Assembly: GCF_003010935.1 (NCBI RefSeq)
Contig: NZ_PGGN01000001.1
Span: 1-64,000, forward strand
DNA from: Phyllobacterium endophyticum
GTDB taxonomy: Bacteria > Pseudomonadota > Alphaproteobacteria > Rhizobiales > Rhizobiaceae
Length of the DNA: 64,000 bases
Reading direction: 5' to 3'
Part shown: positions 57,030-64,000 of the stretch, in pieces
How positions within the stretch are numbered: the first letter of the stretch is position 1
Layout of the letters: the number at the start of each line of letters is the position of its first letter
Made by a program: the position numbers and the translations under genes
Notes under the pieces: model-generated
Databases searched by the model: none
Told to the model about the DNA's origin: nothing
What the model saw: only the letters and a program-made list of their open reading frames with translations

Positions 57030-58145
57030 TTACTGCTGGAAATAGCTGTACTTGCCGTCTTCGCCCTTCTTCCACTCGTACATGACATAGCCGGGAAGCT
57101 TCGGGTCGCCCTTTTCGTCAAAGGCGATATCGCCAAGAACAGTCTTGAACGGGCCTTTTTCCTTCATCGTCTTCGCAACGGCTTCAGGATCGTTCGACCC
57201 GGCGGCCTTTGCTGCATCAGCGATGACCTGGGCTGCGGCATAGGAATAAAGCGTATATGCCTCGGGCTCGAAGCCCTGCGCACGGAACTTCTCGACTAGT
57301 TCCTTATTGGCGGGGTTCTTGCTCGGATCGGGGCCGAACGTGTTCAATGTTCCAGCAACAGCGTCCCCAGCGATCGAAGCGAGTTCGTTCGATACGATAC
57401 CGTCGCCGGAGATAAACTGCACTTTCAGGCCCTGATCAGCCAGCTGACGCATGATCAGACCAGCCTCCGTATGCAGACCACCCCAGTAAAGGACAGTTAC
57501 GCCTGCATCCTTCGCCTTGGCTATCAGAGCGGAAAAGTCTTTATCGCCGACATTCACGCCTTCGTAGAGAACTTCCTTGACGCCCTTGGCATTCAGTTCC
57601 TTCTTGGTTTCGTCGGCGAGACCCTGGCCATATGGTGTCTTGTCATGCACCACTGCGACTTTGCCGTCTTTGAACTTCTCGGCGATATAGCCGCCCGCTA
57701 CAATGCCCTGCTGGTCATCGCGGCCGCAGGTGCGGAAAGTGTTCCAAAGACCACGTTCGGTGAAAACCGGATTTGTCGCCGCTGGCGTAATTTCGAGAAC
57801 ACCGTTTTCAGCATATACTTCCGATGCCGGGATCGAGACGCCAGAATTGAAATGGCCGATAACAAACTTCACGCCGTCAGCGACGAACTTGTTGGCTACG
57901 GAAATGCCCTGCTTGGGATCGGAAACGTCATCGCCTAGCGAAAGTTTGACCTGCTCGCCATTGATGCCACCGGCAGCGTTGATCTCGGCGATCGCGGCTT
58001 CTGCGCCCTTCTGCAACTGAGCGCCGAAAGCGGCATTTGGACCGGTCAACGGGCCACCAACGCCAATCAGAAGATCGGCATAAGCATTGCCGCTCAAGAC
58101 GAGCATTGCAGCAAGCGCAACGCCCGATAACAGTGACTTCTTCAT
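57030..58145 (-). CDS. livK: Branched-chain amino-acid ABC transporter, binding protein
   Basis: Protein of 371 residues with signal peptide [23 protein letters not shown]. It is a periplasmic LivK-type protein: [20 protein letters not shown], then [20 protein letters not shown] and a hinge region [20 protein letters not shown]. It is separated from livF and DUF6867 by a 127-base gap and may have its own promoter. It ends in a strong terminator. Confidence 0.92.
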   Translation of the reverse strand: MKKSLLSGVALAAMLVLSGNAYADLLIGVGGPLTGPNAAFGAQLQKGAEAAIAEINAAGGINGEQVKLSLGDDVSDPKQGISVANKFVADGVKFVIGHFNSGVSIPASEVYAENGVLEITPAATNPVFTERGLWNTFRTCGRDDQQGIVAGGYIAEKFKDGKVAVVHDKTPYGQGLADETKKELNAKGVKEVLYEGVNVGDKDFSALIAKAKDAGVTVLYWGGLHTEAGLIMRQLADQGLKVQFISGDGIVSNELASIAGDAVAGTLNTFGPDPSKNPANKELVEKFRAQGFEPEAYTLYSYAAAQVIADAAKAAGSNDPEAVAKTMKEKGPFKTVLGDIAFDEKGDPKLPGYVMYEWKKGEDGKYSYFQQ

Positions 58146-58272
58146 TTGAAAACTCCCATTTTTTTAGGTACTTACCAAACCCCTCGCGATAAATTTTTTC
58201 ATCGCTTGAAGACTACATTTGCCGATTTTCCGGCGGTTGTCACGCTGATTCATTTCGCACCAGCGAGATAGG

Positions 58273-58626
58273 TTAAGCTCTCGTTCTCTCCTTCCAGGCA
58301 AATGGAGAAGTTTTTTCGTAGAGCCAGTGATACTGGCGAACCATCTGGTTCGTGCGGGTGTAGCGATAGCCAAGAATGCCGATGACGGTGAGTACGATCG
58401 TGTCGACGATGTAGTAGTGAAGCGTCAGCATGGTGCCGCCAAAAAGCGCGAAATGAATGAAGCGGACGGCGACCCCGAGCAACAGCATATAAAATGCAAC
58501 AATAATAATCGGTCGCCACGTCTTGGCGCATGCCCGTCCCGCCATCCACGCCGCCCAGCCTCCCATCAGGCAAGTGACGAGTATGAACAACCAGATCGAA
58601 GGTTCTTCGTATAGAATGCCTTGCAT
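58273..58626 (-). CDS. DUF6867 membrane protein in the liv operon
   Basis: Protein of 117 residues from the ATG at 58626; AAGGGGA lies eight bases upstream. It has three hydrophobic segments: SIWLFILVTCLMGGWAAWMAG, then IIIVAFYMLLLGVAVRFIHF and LTLHYYIVDTIVLTVIGILG, with a basic C-terminus. I recognise it as the DUF6867 family seen in rhizobial liv operons. An accessory role in transport is inferred from position. Confidence 0.82.
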   Translation of the reverse strand: MQGILYEEPSIWLFILVTCLMGGWAAWMAGRACAKTWRPIIIVAFYMLLLGVAVRFIHFALFGGTMLTLHYYIVDTIVLTVIGILGYRYTRTNQMVRQYHWLYEKTSPFAWKERTRA

Positions 58627-58669
58627 GGCAGTATTCCCCTTGGAACGTCCCGTGGAAAGTCCATTCTTG

Positions 58670-59401
58670 TCAGTGACGACCGCCCTCAAGATAGGCGGCG
58701 CGCACCTCCGGATTTGCAAGAAGGTCAGCGCTTGACCCGCTCATCGTCACAATTCCATTGACCATGACATAGCCGCGATCAGCGAGCTTCAGCGCGCCAA
58801 AAGCGTTTTGCTCGACCAGAAAAACAGTCAGCCCCGTGTTCTTGTTCAATTCCTTGATGGCCTCGAAAATGTGCTTGATGATCAGTGGCGCAAGTCCCAA
58901 AGAAGGTTCATCCAGCAGCAGCAGGCGCGGGCGCGCCATCAAGGCGCGTCCGATTGCCAGCATCTGCTGCTCGCCGCCTGAAAGGGTGCCACCCCTCTGG
59001 TTGATCCTCTCCTTCAGCCGTGGAAACAGGTCAAAGACCATACGCGAATCCTCGTCGAAGAATTCGAGCTTGTCGAGACTTGCACCCATCTGAAGATTTT
59101 CCTGCACTGTCATGCGGGGAAAAATCCGGCGGCCTTCCGGCGACTGTGCAATTCGCAGCCGTGCAATCTCGTGCGTGGGCAACTGCGTTATATCTTTGCC
59201 GTCGAATACGATACGTCCGGTGCGGGCCCGAGGCATGCCGAAAATCGTCATCATCAAAGTCGATTTTCCGGCACCATTGGCACCGATCAGCGCGACGATC
59301 TCACCTGGATCCGCATGAACCGTGACACCGCTCAAGGCACGAATATTGCCGTAATAAGTCTCCACGTTTTCGACGCTGAGAAGGGCCTGCTTTTCCGACA
59401 T
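58670..59401 (-). CDS. livF: Branched-chain amino-acid ABC transporter ATPase LivF
   Basis: Protein of 243 residues. Walker A is IGANGAGKSTLMMTIFG, the signature is LSGGEQQMLAIGRALM, Walker B is LLLLDEPSLGLAP and the His switch lies in LVEQNAFGAL. It overlaps the livG stop by one base. It drives uptake together with LivG, LivH and LivM. Confidence 0.94.
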   Translation of the reverse strand: MSEKQALLSVENVETYYGNIRALSGVTVHADPGEIVALIGANGAGKSTLMMTIFGMPRARTGRIVFDGKDITQLPTHEIARLRIAQSPEGRRIFPRMTVQENLQMGASLDKLEFFDEDSRMVFDLFPRLKERINQRGGTLSGGEQQMLAIGRALMARPRLLLLDEPSLGLAPLIIKHIFEAIKELNKNTGLTVFLVEQNAFGALKLADRGYVMVNGIVTMSGSSADLLANPEVRAAYLEGGRH

Positions 59402-60774
59402 TATTTTGCCCCTCCGGTCTTCCTTGGCGCAGGAGTCCGGCCTTCCCTAGCCAGTCTCTTGGCCTGCCCGATCCAGTCTTCACGCGCTATTCGCCCATCG
59501 AAATCAAGGTAGATTTCTGCAGCGATGATATCTGCCTTTTTCCAGGCGGCTATCTGATCGAAATGGAAGATGCCATGCTCGTTCAGCTTGCGCTCATTGA
59601 CCGGTCCTATGCCCTGAATGAGGATCAGCTTGTCTGCCTTGCCGCCCCGCGGCTCAGGAAGAGCGTTGGATATGACGCCCGCTTTTGTTGCGCCGGTTGG
59701 CTTGACAGGGGTCCTGGCAGGTGTAGGCGCGCCACGGGACTTACCGGGTGCGGTCTTCGCGGCCGGCGCGCCTGCAACTGCCGTTCTCGCACGTTTTGCC
59801 TTGGGCGTTCCCGTCGCAGGTATGAGCGCGGTCGGCGCCATTTCCGGATGGGCCTCCTCGATCTCGTGGAGCGCCTCTGTTGAAAGCAGGTCTACCGCAG
59901 CAGTAATATCATCGACACCCGCGGCTTCCGCCTGTTCGATCAGCTCGACAACTTCCTCATCTTCTACGCCGAGATAGGCGGCGATGACTTTCGGATCGTT
60001 CTTCACTGATTCGGGCGTTCCATCCGAGATCTTCGTGCCGTATTCGAGAACAACGACGTGATCGGAGATTTCCATGACGACTGACATGTCGTGTTCGATG
60101 AGCAAGATGGATGTTCCGGTCTCATCGCGGATATCGAGCAGAAGCTTGTTCAGTTCAGCGGACTCTCGCGCGTTTAGGCCGGCAGCCGGTTCGTCAAGGC
60201 AAAGAAGTTCGGGGTCCGTACACATGGCCCGCGCGATTTCAAGGCGGCGCTGGGCGCCATAGGGCAGGTCACCCGCGGGATCGTCGGCGCGATCCACCAG
60301 ATTTATTTTCTCAAGCCAGAACCGCGCTTTCTCGATCGCATCCGCCGCGGCCTTTTTGTATGTTGGAAAACCAAGAAGACCGAGAACGGTGAAACCCGAG
60401 GACAGCATGAGCGGATTGTGCTGGGCTACCAGAAGGTTTTCCAGAACTGTCAATCCCGAGAACAGGCGAATGTTCTGGAACGTCCTTGCAACTTTGGCTT
60501 TCTTGGTGATGACGAAATCTGCCATTCGCTCGAGCAGATACTCTTCACCATTCTGGCGCGTCATCGTCAGCATGCCCTCGGTCGGCTTGTAGAAGCCGGT
60601 GATACAGTTGAACACCGTGGTTTTCCCGGCGCCGTTTGGGCCGATCAGCGCGGTGATTGCTCCGCGCTTCGCCTCGAAGTTCAGATCATTTATGGCGATG
60701 AGGCCGCCGAACTTCATCGAGAGACGCTCGACACGCAGGATTGCAGCGGGATTGTTGTGAACTTCCGAAACCAT
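59401..60774 (-). CDS. livG: LivG ATPase with a C-terminal helix-hairpin-helix domain
   Basis: Protein of 457 residues, against about 250-260 for usual LivG. Residues 1-270 are the ATPase: Walker A IGPNGAGKTTVF, signature region DLPYGAQRRLEIAR, Walker B LLCLDEPAAGLN. Residues 300-378 are an Ala/Pro/Lys linker. Residues 379-447 (KLILIQGIGPVNERKLNEHG, FHFDQIAAW, WIGQAKRLA) form a helix-hairpin-helix module like that on rhizobial NuoE and L21. It starts within the livM stop and is coupled. The module's role is unknown. Confidence 0.93.
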   Translation of the reverse strand: MVSEVHNNPAAILRVERLSMKFGGLIAINDLNFEAKRGAITALIGPNGAGKTTVFNCITGFYKPTEGMLTMTRQNGEEYLLERMADFVITKKAKVARTFQNIRLFSGLTVLENLLVAQHNPLMLSSGFTVLGLLGFPTYKKAAADAIEKARFWLEKINLVDRADDPAGDLPYGAQRRLEIARAMCTDPELLCLDEPAAGLNARESAELNKLLLDIRDETGTSILLIEHDMSVVMEISDHVVVLEYGTKISDGTPESVKNDPKVIAAYLGVEDEEVVELIEQAEAAGVDDITAAVDLLSTEALHEIEEAHPEMAPTALIPATGTPKAKRARTAVAGAPAAKTAPGKSRGAPTPARTPVKPTGATKAGVISNALPEPRGGKADKLILIQGIGPVNERKLNEHGIFHFDQIAAWKKADIIAAEIYLDFDGRIAREDWIGQAKRLAREGRTPAPRKTGGAK

Positions 60775-62171
60775 CAGCCATGGCCTTCTTTGGTAAATTC
60801 GCTGGACACCATCTTGCGCTTGTGCAGGAAGGCGCTGGGTTCTCGATTTCCGACAAAACCACGCGGTTTCCAGACCATGACCACGATCATCGCAAGGCCG
60901 AACAGCAACATGCGGTAGAGCTCCGGAGTGAAATCATTACCGAAGATGCGCTTGAGGAACTCCAGCTCCCGCAGCAGCTCCGTGCCGCCAATCATGACTG
61001 CAGCGGCGATTGCGATTCCGACGAGCGACCCCATGCCTCCGAGAACCACGATGGCAAGAATGATGGCCGACTCGAGGAACACGAACGATTCGGGGCTGAC
61101 GAACCCCTGGCGAGCGGCGAAGAACGAGCCGGCAAAGCCGCCGAACATTGCACCCGTGGCAAACGCCGTAAGCTTGGTGGTCGTCGTGTTGATGCCCAGC
61201 GACCGGCAGGCGATCTCGTCCTCGCGCAAGGCTTCCCAGGCGCGACCGATCGGCATACGGCGCAACCGTATGGTCACCCAGGCCGTTAGGAGTGCCAGGA
61301 ACAGAATGAGGTAATAGAGAAATATCTTGTAATAGACGCCTGAATTTGGAAGGCCGAGGAGTGCTGCAAATCCCGTTGGTCCCGGCGTGAAAGGAATACC
61401 AAACAACGTCGCTTTCGCGATGCCGGAAATACCGAATGTACCCTTGGTGACAACGGTCCAGTTGATCAGTACGAGCCTGATTATCTCGCCGAAGGCTAGG
61501 GTTACGATCGCCAGATAATCACCGCGCAGGCGCAGGACCGGAAAGCCAAGCATGATGCCCCAGAGGGCTGCGAAGATACCGGCCATTGGCAGCAACAGCC
61601 AGAACGACAAACCGAAATGCGTCGAGAGCAACGCATAGGAATAGGCGCCCACGGCATAGAAGGCGACGTAGCCAAGGTCGAGCAAACCGGCAAGGCCAAC
61701 CACAATGTTCAAACCCCAGGCCAGCATGACATAGATCAATATCTGGATGCCGAAATTATCGACATATTTGAGCGAGCCCTGAAGGCCTCCCATAATTGAA
61801 CCATTATACGCGGTAAGAATGAGAATCACGAGGAACGGATAGGTGAGGAGCAGTCCCAGACCGATCTTCGGAAAGCTTTTCCGGAAGGTCGATTGTTCCC
61901 GCTCGACTGCCGCCCGTTTGTTCTTGTTTCGCGCTACGTTCCACGGTGTGATATAGGCCGTGAGCAAGAAACGGCCCACTCCAGCCACAAGTACGAAGAT
62001 CGCCAGAAGTCCCCACCGCTGGTTGAGCACCAGTTCGTTACGAATGTTCTGGTCGGTCCGAAAACCCACGATCAGGGAGAACAAACCCAATGCGAGTGCA
62101 GCAGCGAGAAGTCCTTCCTTCACTGCTTTCGCGAAGACGGACTCCCGTCCTGTTTTTTGAGTATCGGCCAT
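60774..62171 (-). CDS. livM: Branched-chain amino-acid ABC transporter permease LivM
   Basis: Protein of 465 residues, slightly longer than usual because of an N-terminal region with two or three extra hydrophobic segments before the conserved core. The core reads [38 protein letters not shown] and the coupling loop [20 protein letters not shown]. It is an inner-membrane channel half. It overlaps livG by one base and follows livH by three bases. Confidence 0.93.
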   Translation of the reverse strand: MADTQKTGRESVFAKAVKEGLLAAALALGLFSLIVGFRTDQNIRNELVLNQRWGLLAIFVLVAGVGRFLLTAYITPWNVARNKNKRAAVEREQSTFRKSFPKIGLGLLLTYPFLVILILTAYNGSIMGGLQGSLKYVDNFGIQILIYVMLAWGLNIVVGLAGLLDLGYVAFYAVGAYSYALLSTHFGLSFWLLLPMAGIFAALWGIMLGFPVLRLRGDYLAIVTLAFGEIIRLVLINWTVVTKGTFGISGIAKATLFGIPFTPGPTGFAALLGLPNSGVYYKIFLYYLILFLALLTAWVTIRLRRMPIGRAWEALREDEIACRSLGINTTTTKLTAFATGAMFGGFAGSFFAARQGFVSPESFVFLESAIILAIVVLGGMGSLVGIAIAAAVMIGGTELLRELEFLKRIFGNDFTPELYRMLLFGLAMIVVMVWKPRGFVGNREPSAFLHKRKMVSSEFTKEGHG

Positions 62172-62174
62172 ACT

Positions 62175-63083
62175 TTAAACCTTTTCGACTTCGGGCCGAC
62201 CCAGAATGCCGGAAGGCAGGAAGATCAGAACGATCGCCAGGATCGAAAATGCTGCGACGTCCTTGTAATCAATCGAGAAATACGCAGACCACAGCGCCTC
62301 TATCAGACCAATCAACAAACCTCCCACGACTGCTCCGGGCAGGGAGCCGATGCCGCCGAGAACCGCGGCCGTGAAAGCCTTGACCCCTGGGGTAAATCCA
62401 TCCGTAAAGGAAATGACGCCGTAGAACATGAGGTAGAGCGTGCCCGCGACTGCGGCAAGCATAGCGCCCATGACAAAGGTCATCGAAATCGTCTTGTCCA
62501 CATCGATACCAAGGAGAGCCGCCATCTTCCGGTCCTGCTCACATGATCGCTGCGCTCTTCCGAGCGTGGTCCTGTTGACGAGATACCAGAAAGCTGCAAG
62601 CAGGATCGCCGTCACGATGATGATGACCATCTGTTTGTAGGCGATGGTTACGTTCGTTCCGTAGATGCCGATGCCTCCGTTGACGAGCGGCGGGATCGGC
62701 TTGTTGCGCGGTCCCTGCGTGACCTGCACGAAATTCGACAAGGCAATCGACATGCCGATCGCCGTTATCAGCGGCGCTAGACGGAAGGATCCGCGCAACG
62801 GCCGATAGGCCAATCGTTCGATTGTCCAACTCCACAAGCCAGTCAGCAGCATGGCCACGATCATCATCAGAAGAAGCGCCAGAACAACCGGCACACCTCC
62901 TATGAAAGTCGTCAAGGCAAGGAAGACGATCATCGCCATGAAGGCGCCAAGCATGAAAACATCGCCGTGAGCGAAGTTTATCATTCCGATGATCCCATAG
63001 ACCATCGTATAACCAATTGCGATCAGCCCATAGATTGAACCAAGCGTCAATCCATTGATCGATTGCTGGATGAAATACTCCAT
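62175..63083 (-). CDS. livH: Branched-chain amino-acid ABC transporter permease LivH
   Basis: Protein of 302 residues from the ATG at 63083; GAGGGG lies eight bases upstream, so the ATG at 63101 is rejected. It begins MEYFIQQSINGLTLGSIYGL and has IGYTMVYGIIGMINFAHGDV, the LivH signature, and a coupling loop with GIDVDKTISMTFVMGAMLA. It is the first gene of the livHMGF run. Confidence 0.93.
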   Translation of the reverse strand: MEYFIQQSINGLTLGSIYGLIAIGYTMVYGIIGMINFAHGDVFMLGAFMAMIVFLALTTFIGGVPVVLALLLMMIVAMLLTGLWSWTIERLAYRPLRGSFRLAPLITAIGMSIALSNFVQVTQGPRNKPIPPLVNGGIGIYGTNVTIAYKQMVIIIVTAILLAAFWYLVNRTTLGRAQRSCEQDRKMAALLGIDVDKTISMTFVMGAMLAAVAGTLYLMFYGVISFTDGFTPGVKAFTAAVLGGIGSLPGAVVGGLLIGLIEALWSAYFSIDYKDVAAFSILAIVLIFLPSGILGRPEVEKV

Positions 63084-63112
63084 CGCAACGATACCCCTCA
63101 TTTATTGGGAAG

Positions 63113-63139
63113 TTTTTTATCCGGTTTTTTTATCCGGTT
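63113..63139. repeat. Direct repeat before livH
   Basis: TTTTTTATCCGG is followed immediately by TTTTTTTATCCGGTT, two head-to-tail copies just upstream of livH. It may be a regulatory tandem site or a duplication scar. Confidence 0.5.
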
Positions 63140-63347
63140 CCCGTTACCCCAATATCCTTACACCTAGCGTGTGCGTATTAGAAAGCAACTGCTTTTTTGC
63201 CCCGCACAAGGATGCTCTATTTGCTGACACATCTTCAATAGACATTTTCACCAAACTTTGCGGCTGACACAATAGAAATAAGCATCAGGTGCGAGAAATT
63301 AGACGAAGTACCTAGATCAAGCTCGAGTCTCAGTGACACAGAACCGA

Positions 63348-64000
63348 TCATTTAACCACAAAGCCGTGGGCAAATGGATCACGGTCGTCGATAAAGATCG
63401 TATTGTAGCCAGTCATGCATGCCCATCCGGCCACGGACGGTATGATGGCCTGCCTGCCGGCGAGGCTTACTGTCTCTTCCACCCTGCCGTGAAAGAGCGA
63501 ACCGATGATCGACTCATGTACAAAATCATCGCCCGGGTTGAGTTTCCCTTTAGCGGCTAGTTGGGCCATTCGCGCCGATGTACCGGTGCCGCATGGCGAA
63601 CGATCGATAGCCTTGTCACCGTAGAACACTGCATTTCGAGCATGCGCATCGGCACGCGTTGGAGCCCCGGTCCACAAGATATGGCTAAGCACATTGATGT
63701 CCGGTTTCTCGGGATGCTCAAATGAATATTTTTCATTGAGGCGTTTCCGGATGACAGGGCTCCAGCCGATAAGATCGAGCGCCCGGAAGTCTGCTATGTC
63801 GGTGAAATTCTCCTGCCGATCGACGATTGCATAAAAATTACCGCCATAGGCCACATCCACCAACAAAGTACCAAGATCCGGGCACTCGACTTCAAGCTGC
63901 TCTGCATAAAGAAACGCCGGCACATTGGTAATCCGCACGCTGGTAACGTTCTGGCCCTCCTGCGTGTATTCGGCGACGACGAGACCAGCCGGCGTGTCAA
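63348..64000 (-). CDS. Proline racemase / 4-hydroxyproline epimerase family, partial
   Basis: The gene runs off the window at 64000, so its start is missing; 217 residues are visible. The second catalytic Cys is in IDRSPCGTGTSARMAQLAA, the motif shared by proline racemases and 4-hydroxyproline epimerases, and the end reads FIDDRDPFAHGFVVK. The Gly-rich centre is ALDLIGWSPVI-like. It interconverts L- and D-forms or cis- and trans-forms by a two-base mechanism. The choice between proline and hydroxyproline cannot be made from this half. It probably supplies a catabolic pathway. Confidence 0.9.
   Translation of the reverse strand, partial: DTPAGLVVAEYTQEGQNVTSVRITNVPAFLYAEQLEVECPDLGTLLVDVAYGGNFYAIVDRQENFTDIADFRALDLIGWSPVIRKRLNEKYSFEHPEKPDINVLSHILWTGAPTRADAHARNAVFYGDKAIDRSPCGTGTSARMAQLAAKGKLNPGDDFVHESIIGSLFHGRVEETVSLAGRQAIIPSVAGWACMTGYNTIFIDDRDPFAHGFVVK

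Overview
The window looks like chromosomal core DNA of an alphaproteobacterium in the Hyphomicrobiales (Rhizobiales), most like the Brucella/Phyllobacterium/Mesorhizobium group. The evidence is the family content: GapR, TrcR (DUF1013), an Omp25-like porin, DUF1244, DUF1036 next to pyk, DUF1192, DUF465 pairs, PhaR, the order helicase / S4 protein / fdxA / carD, and a zinc-free bL36. Codon use is evenly GC-rich. I see no insertion sequence, prophage, CRISPR array, tRNA or rRNA. I assign the group from family recognition alone; no search was run.

Layout: 0.2-3.8 kb holds a secreted Gly/Asn-repeat protein overlapping a LuxR-type two-component system, then an outer-membrane porin. 3.8-8 kb holds an AhpD-like protein, gapR, a hairpin-forming inverted repeat, DUF1244, a truncated hydrolase and the DUF1036-pyk pair. 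8-19.3 kb holds a TPR protein, rpmJ, purEK, two DUF465 proteins, ArsR and MFS genes, a quinone oxidoreductase, a phytase-like esterase behind a PHO box, trcR, a WYL regulator with a DJ-1 protein, and DUF1127. 19.4-31 kb holds prpE, a GDSL hydrolase, the carbon cluster tkt-gap-pgk-fba, DUF4164-zapA and an ABC-F ATPase. 31-36 kb holds two glycine-zipper lipoproteins, thiN and a TPP riboswitch upstream of thiBPQ. 36-47 kb holds an M48 protease, carD, fdxA, the S4-helicase pair, phaAB, phaR, a cupin and rpmF. 47-57 kb holds mtgA, a polyprenyl synthase, ispG, bdhA-patatin, an MFS carrier and pyc. 57-64 kb holds a branched-chain amino-acid ABC operon and a partial hydroxyproline epimerase-like gene.

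Several genes connect functionally. pyk, pyc, fba, pgk, gap and tkt cover much of glycolysis, gluconeogenesis and the pentose-phosphate link. Transketolase needs thiamine diphosphate, and thiamine uptake (thiBPQ behind a riboswitch) and activation (thiN) are encoded nearby. phaA, phaB, phaR and bdhA form most of a polyhydroxybutyrate synthesis and re-use circuit, but no phaC is in the window. ispA and ispG feed isoprenoid synthesis, and mtgA uses lipid-linked peptidoglycan precursors.

I did not find a convincing wholly new system. The items most worth following up are a LivG ATPase fused to a helix-hairpin-helix module, the triple PHO-box repeat before the phytase-like esterase, a ribosome-site-sequestering stem before DUF1127, the overlapping bdhA-patatin pair, and the Gly/Asn-repeat protein interlocked with a two-component system.
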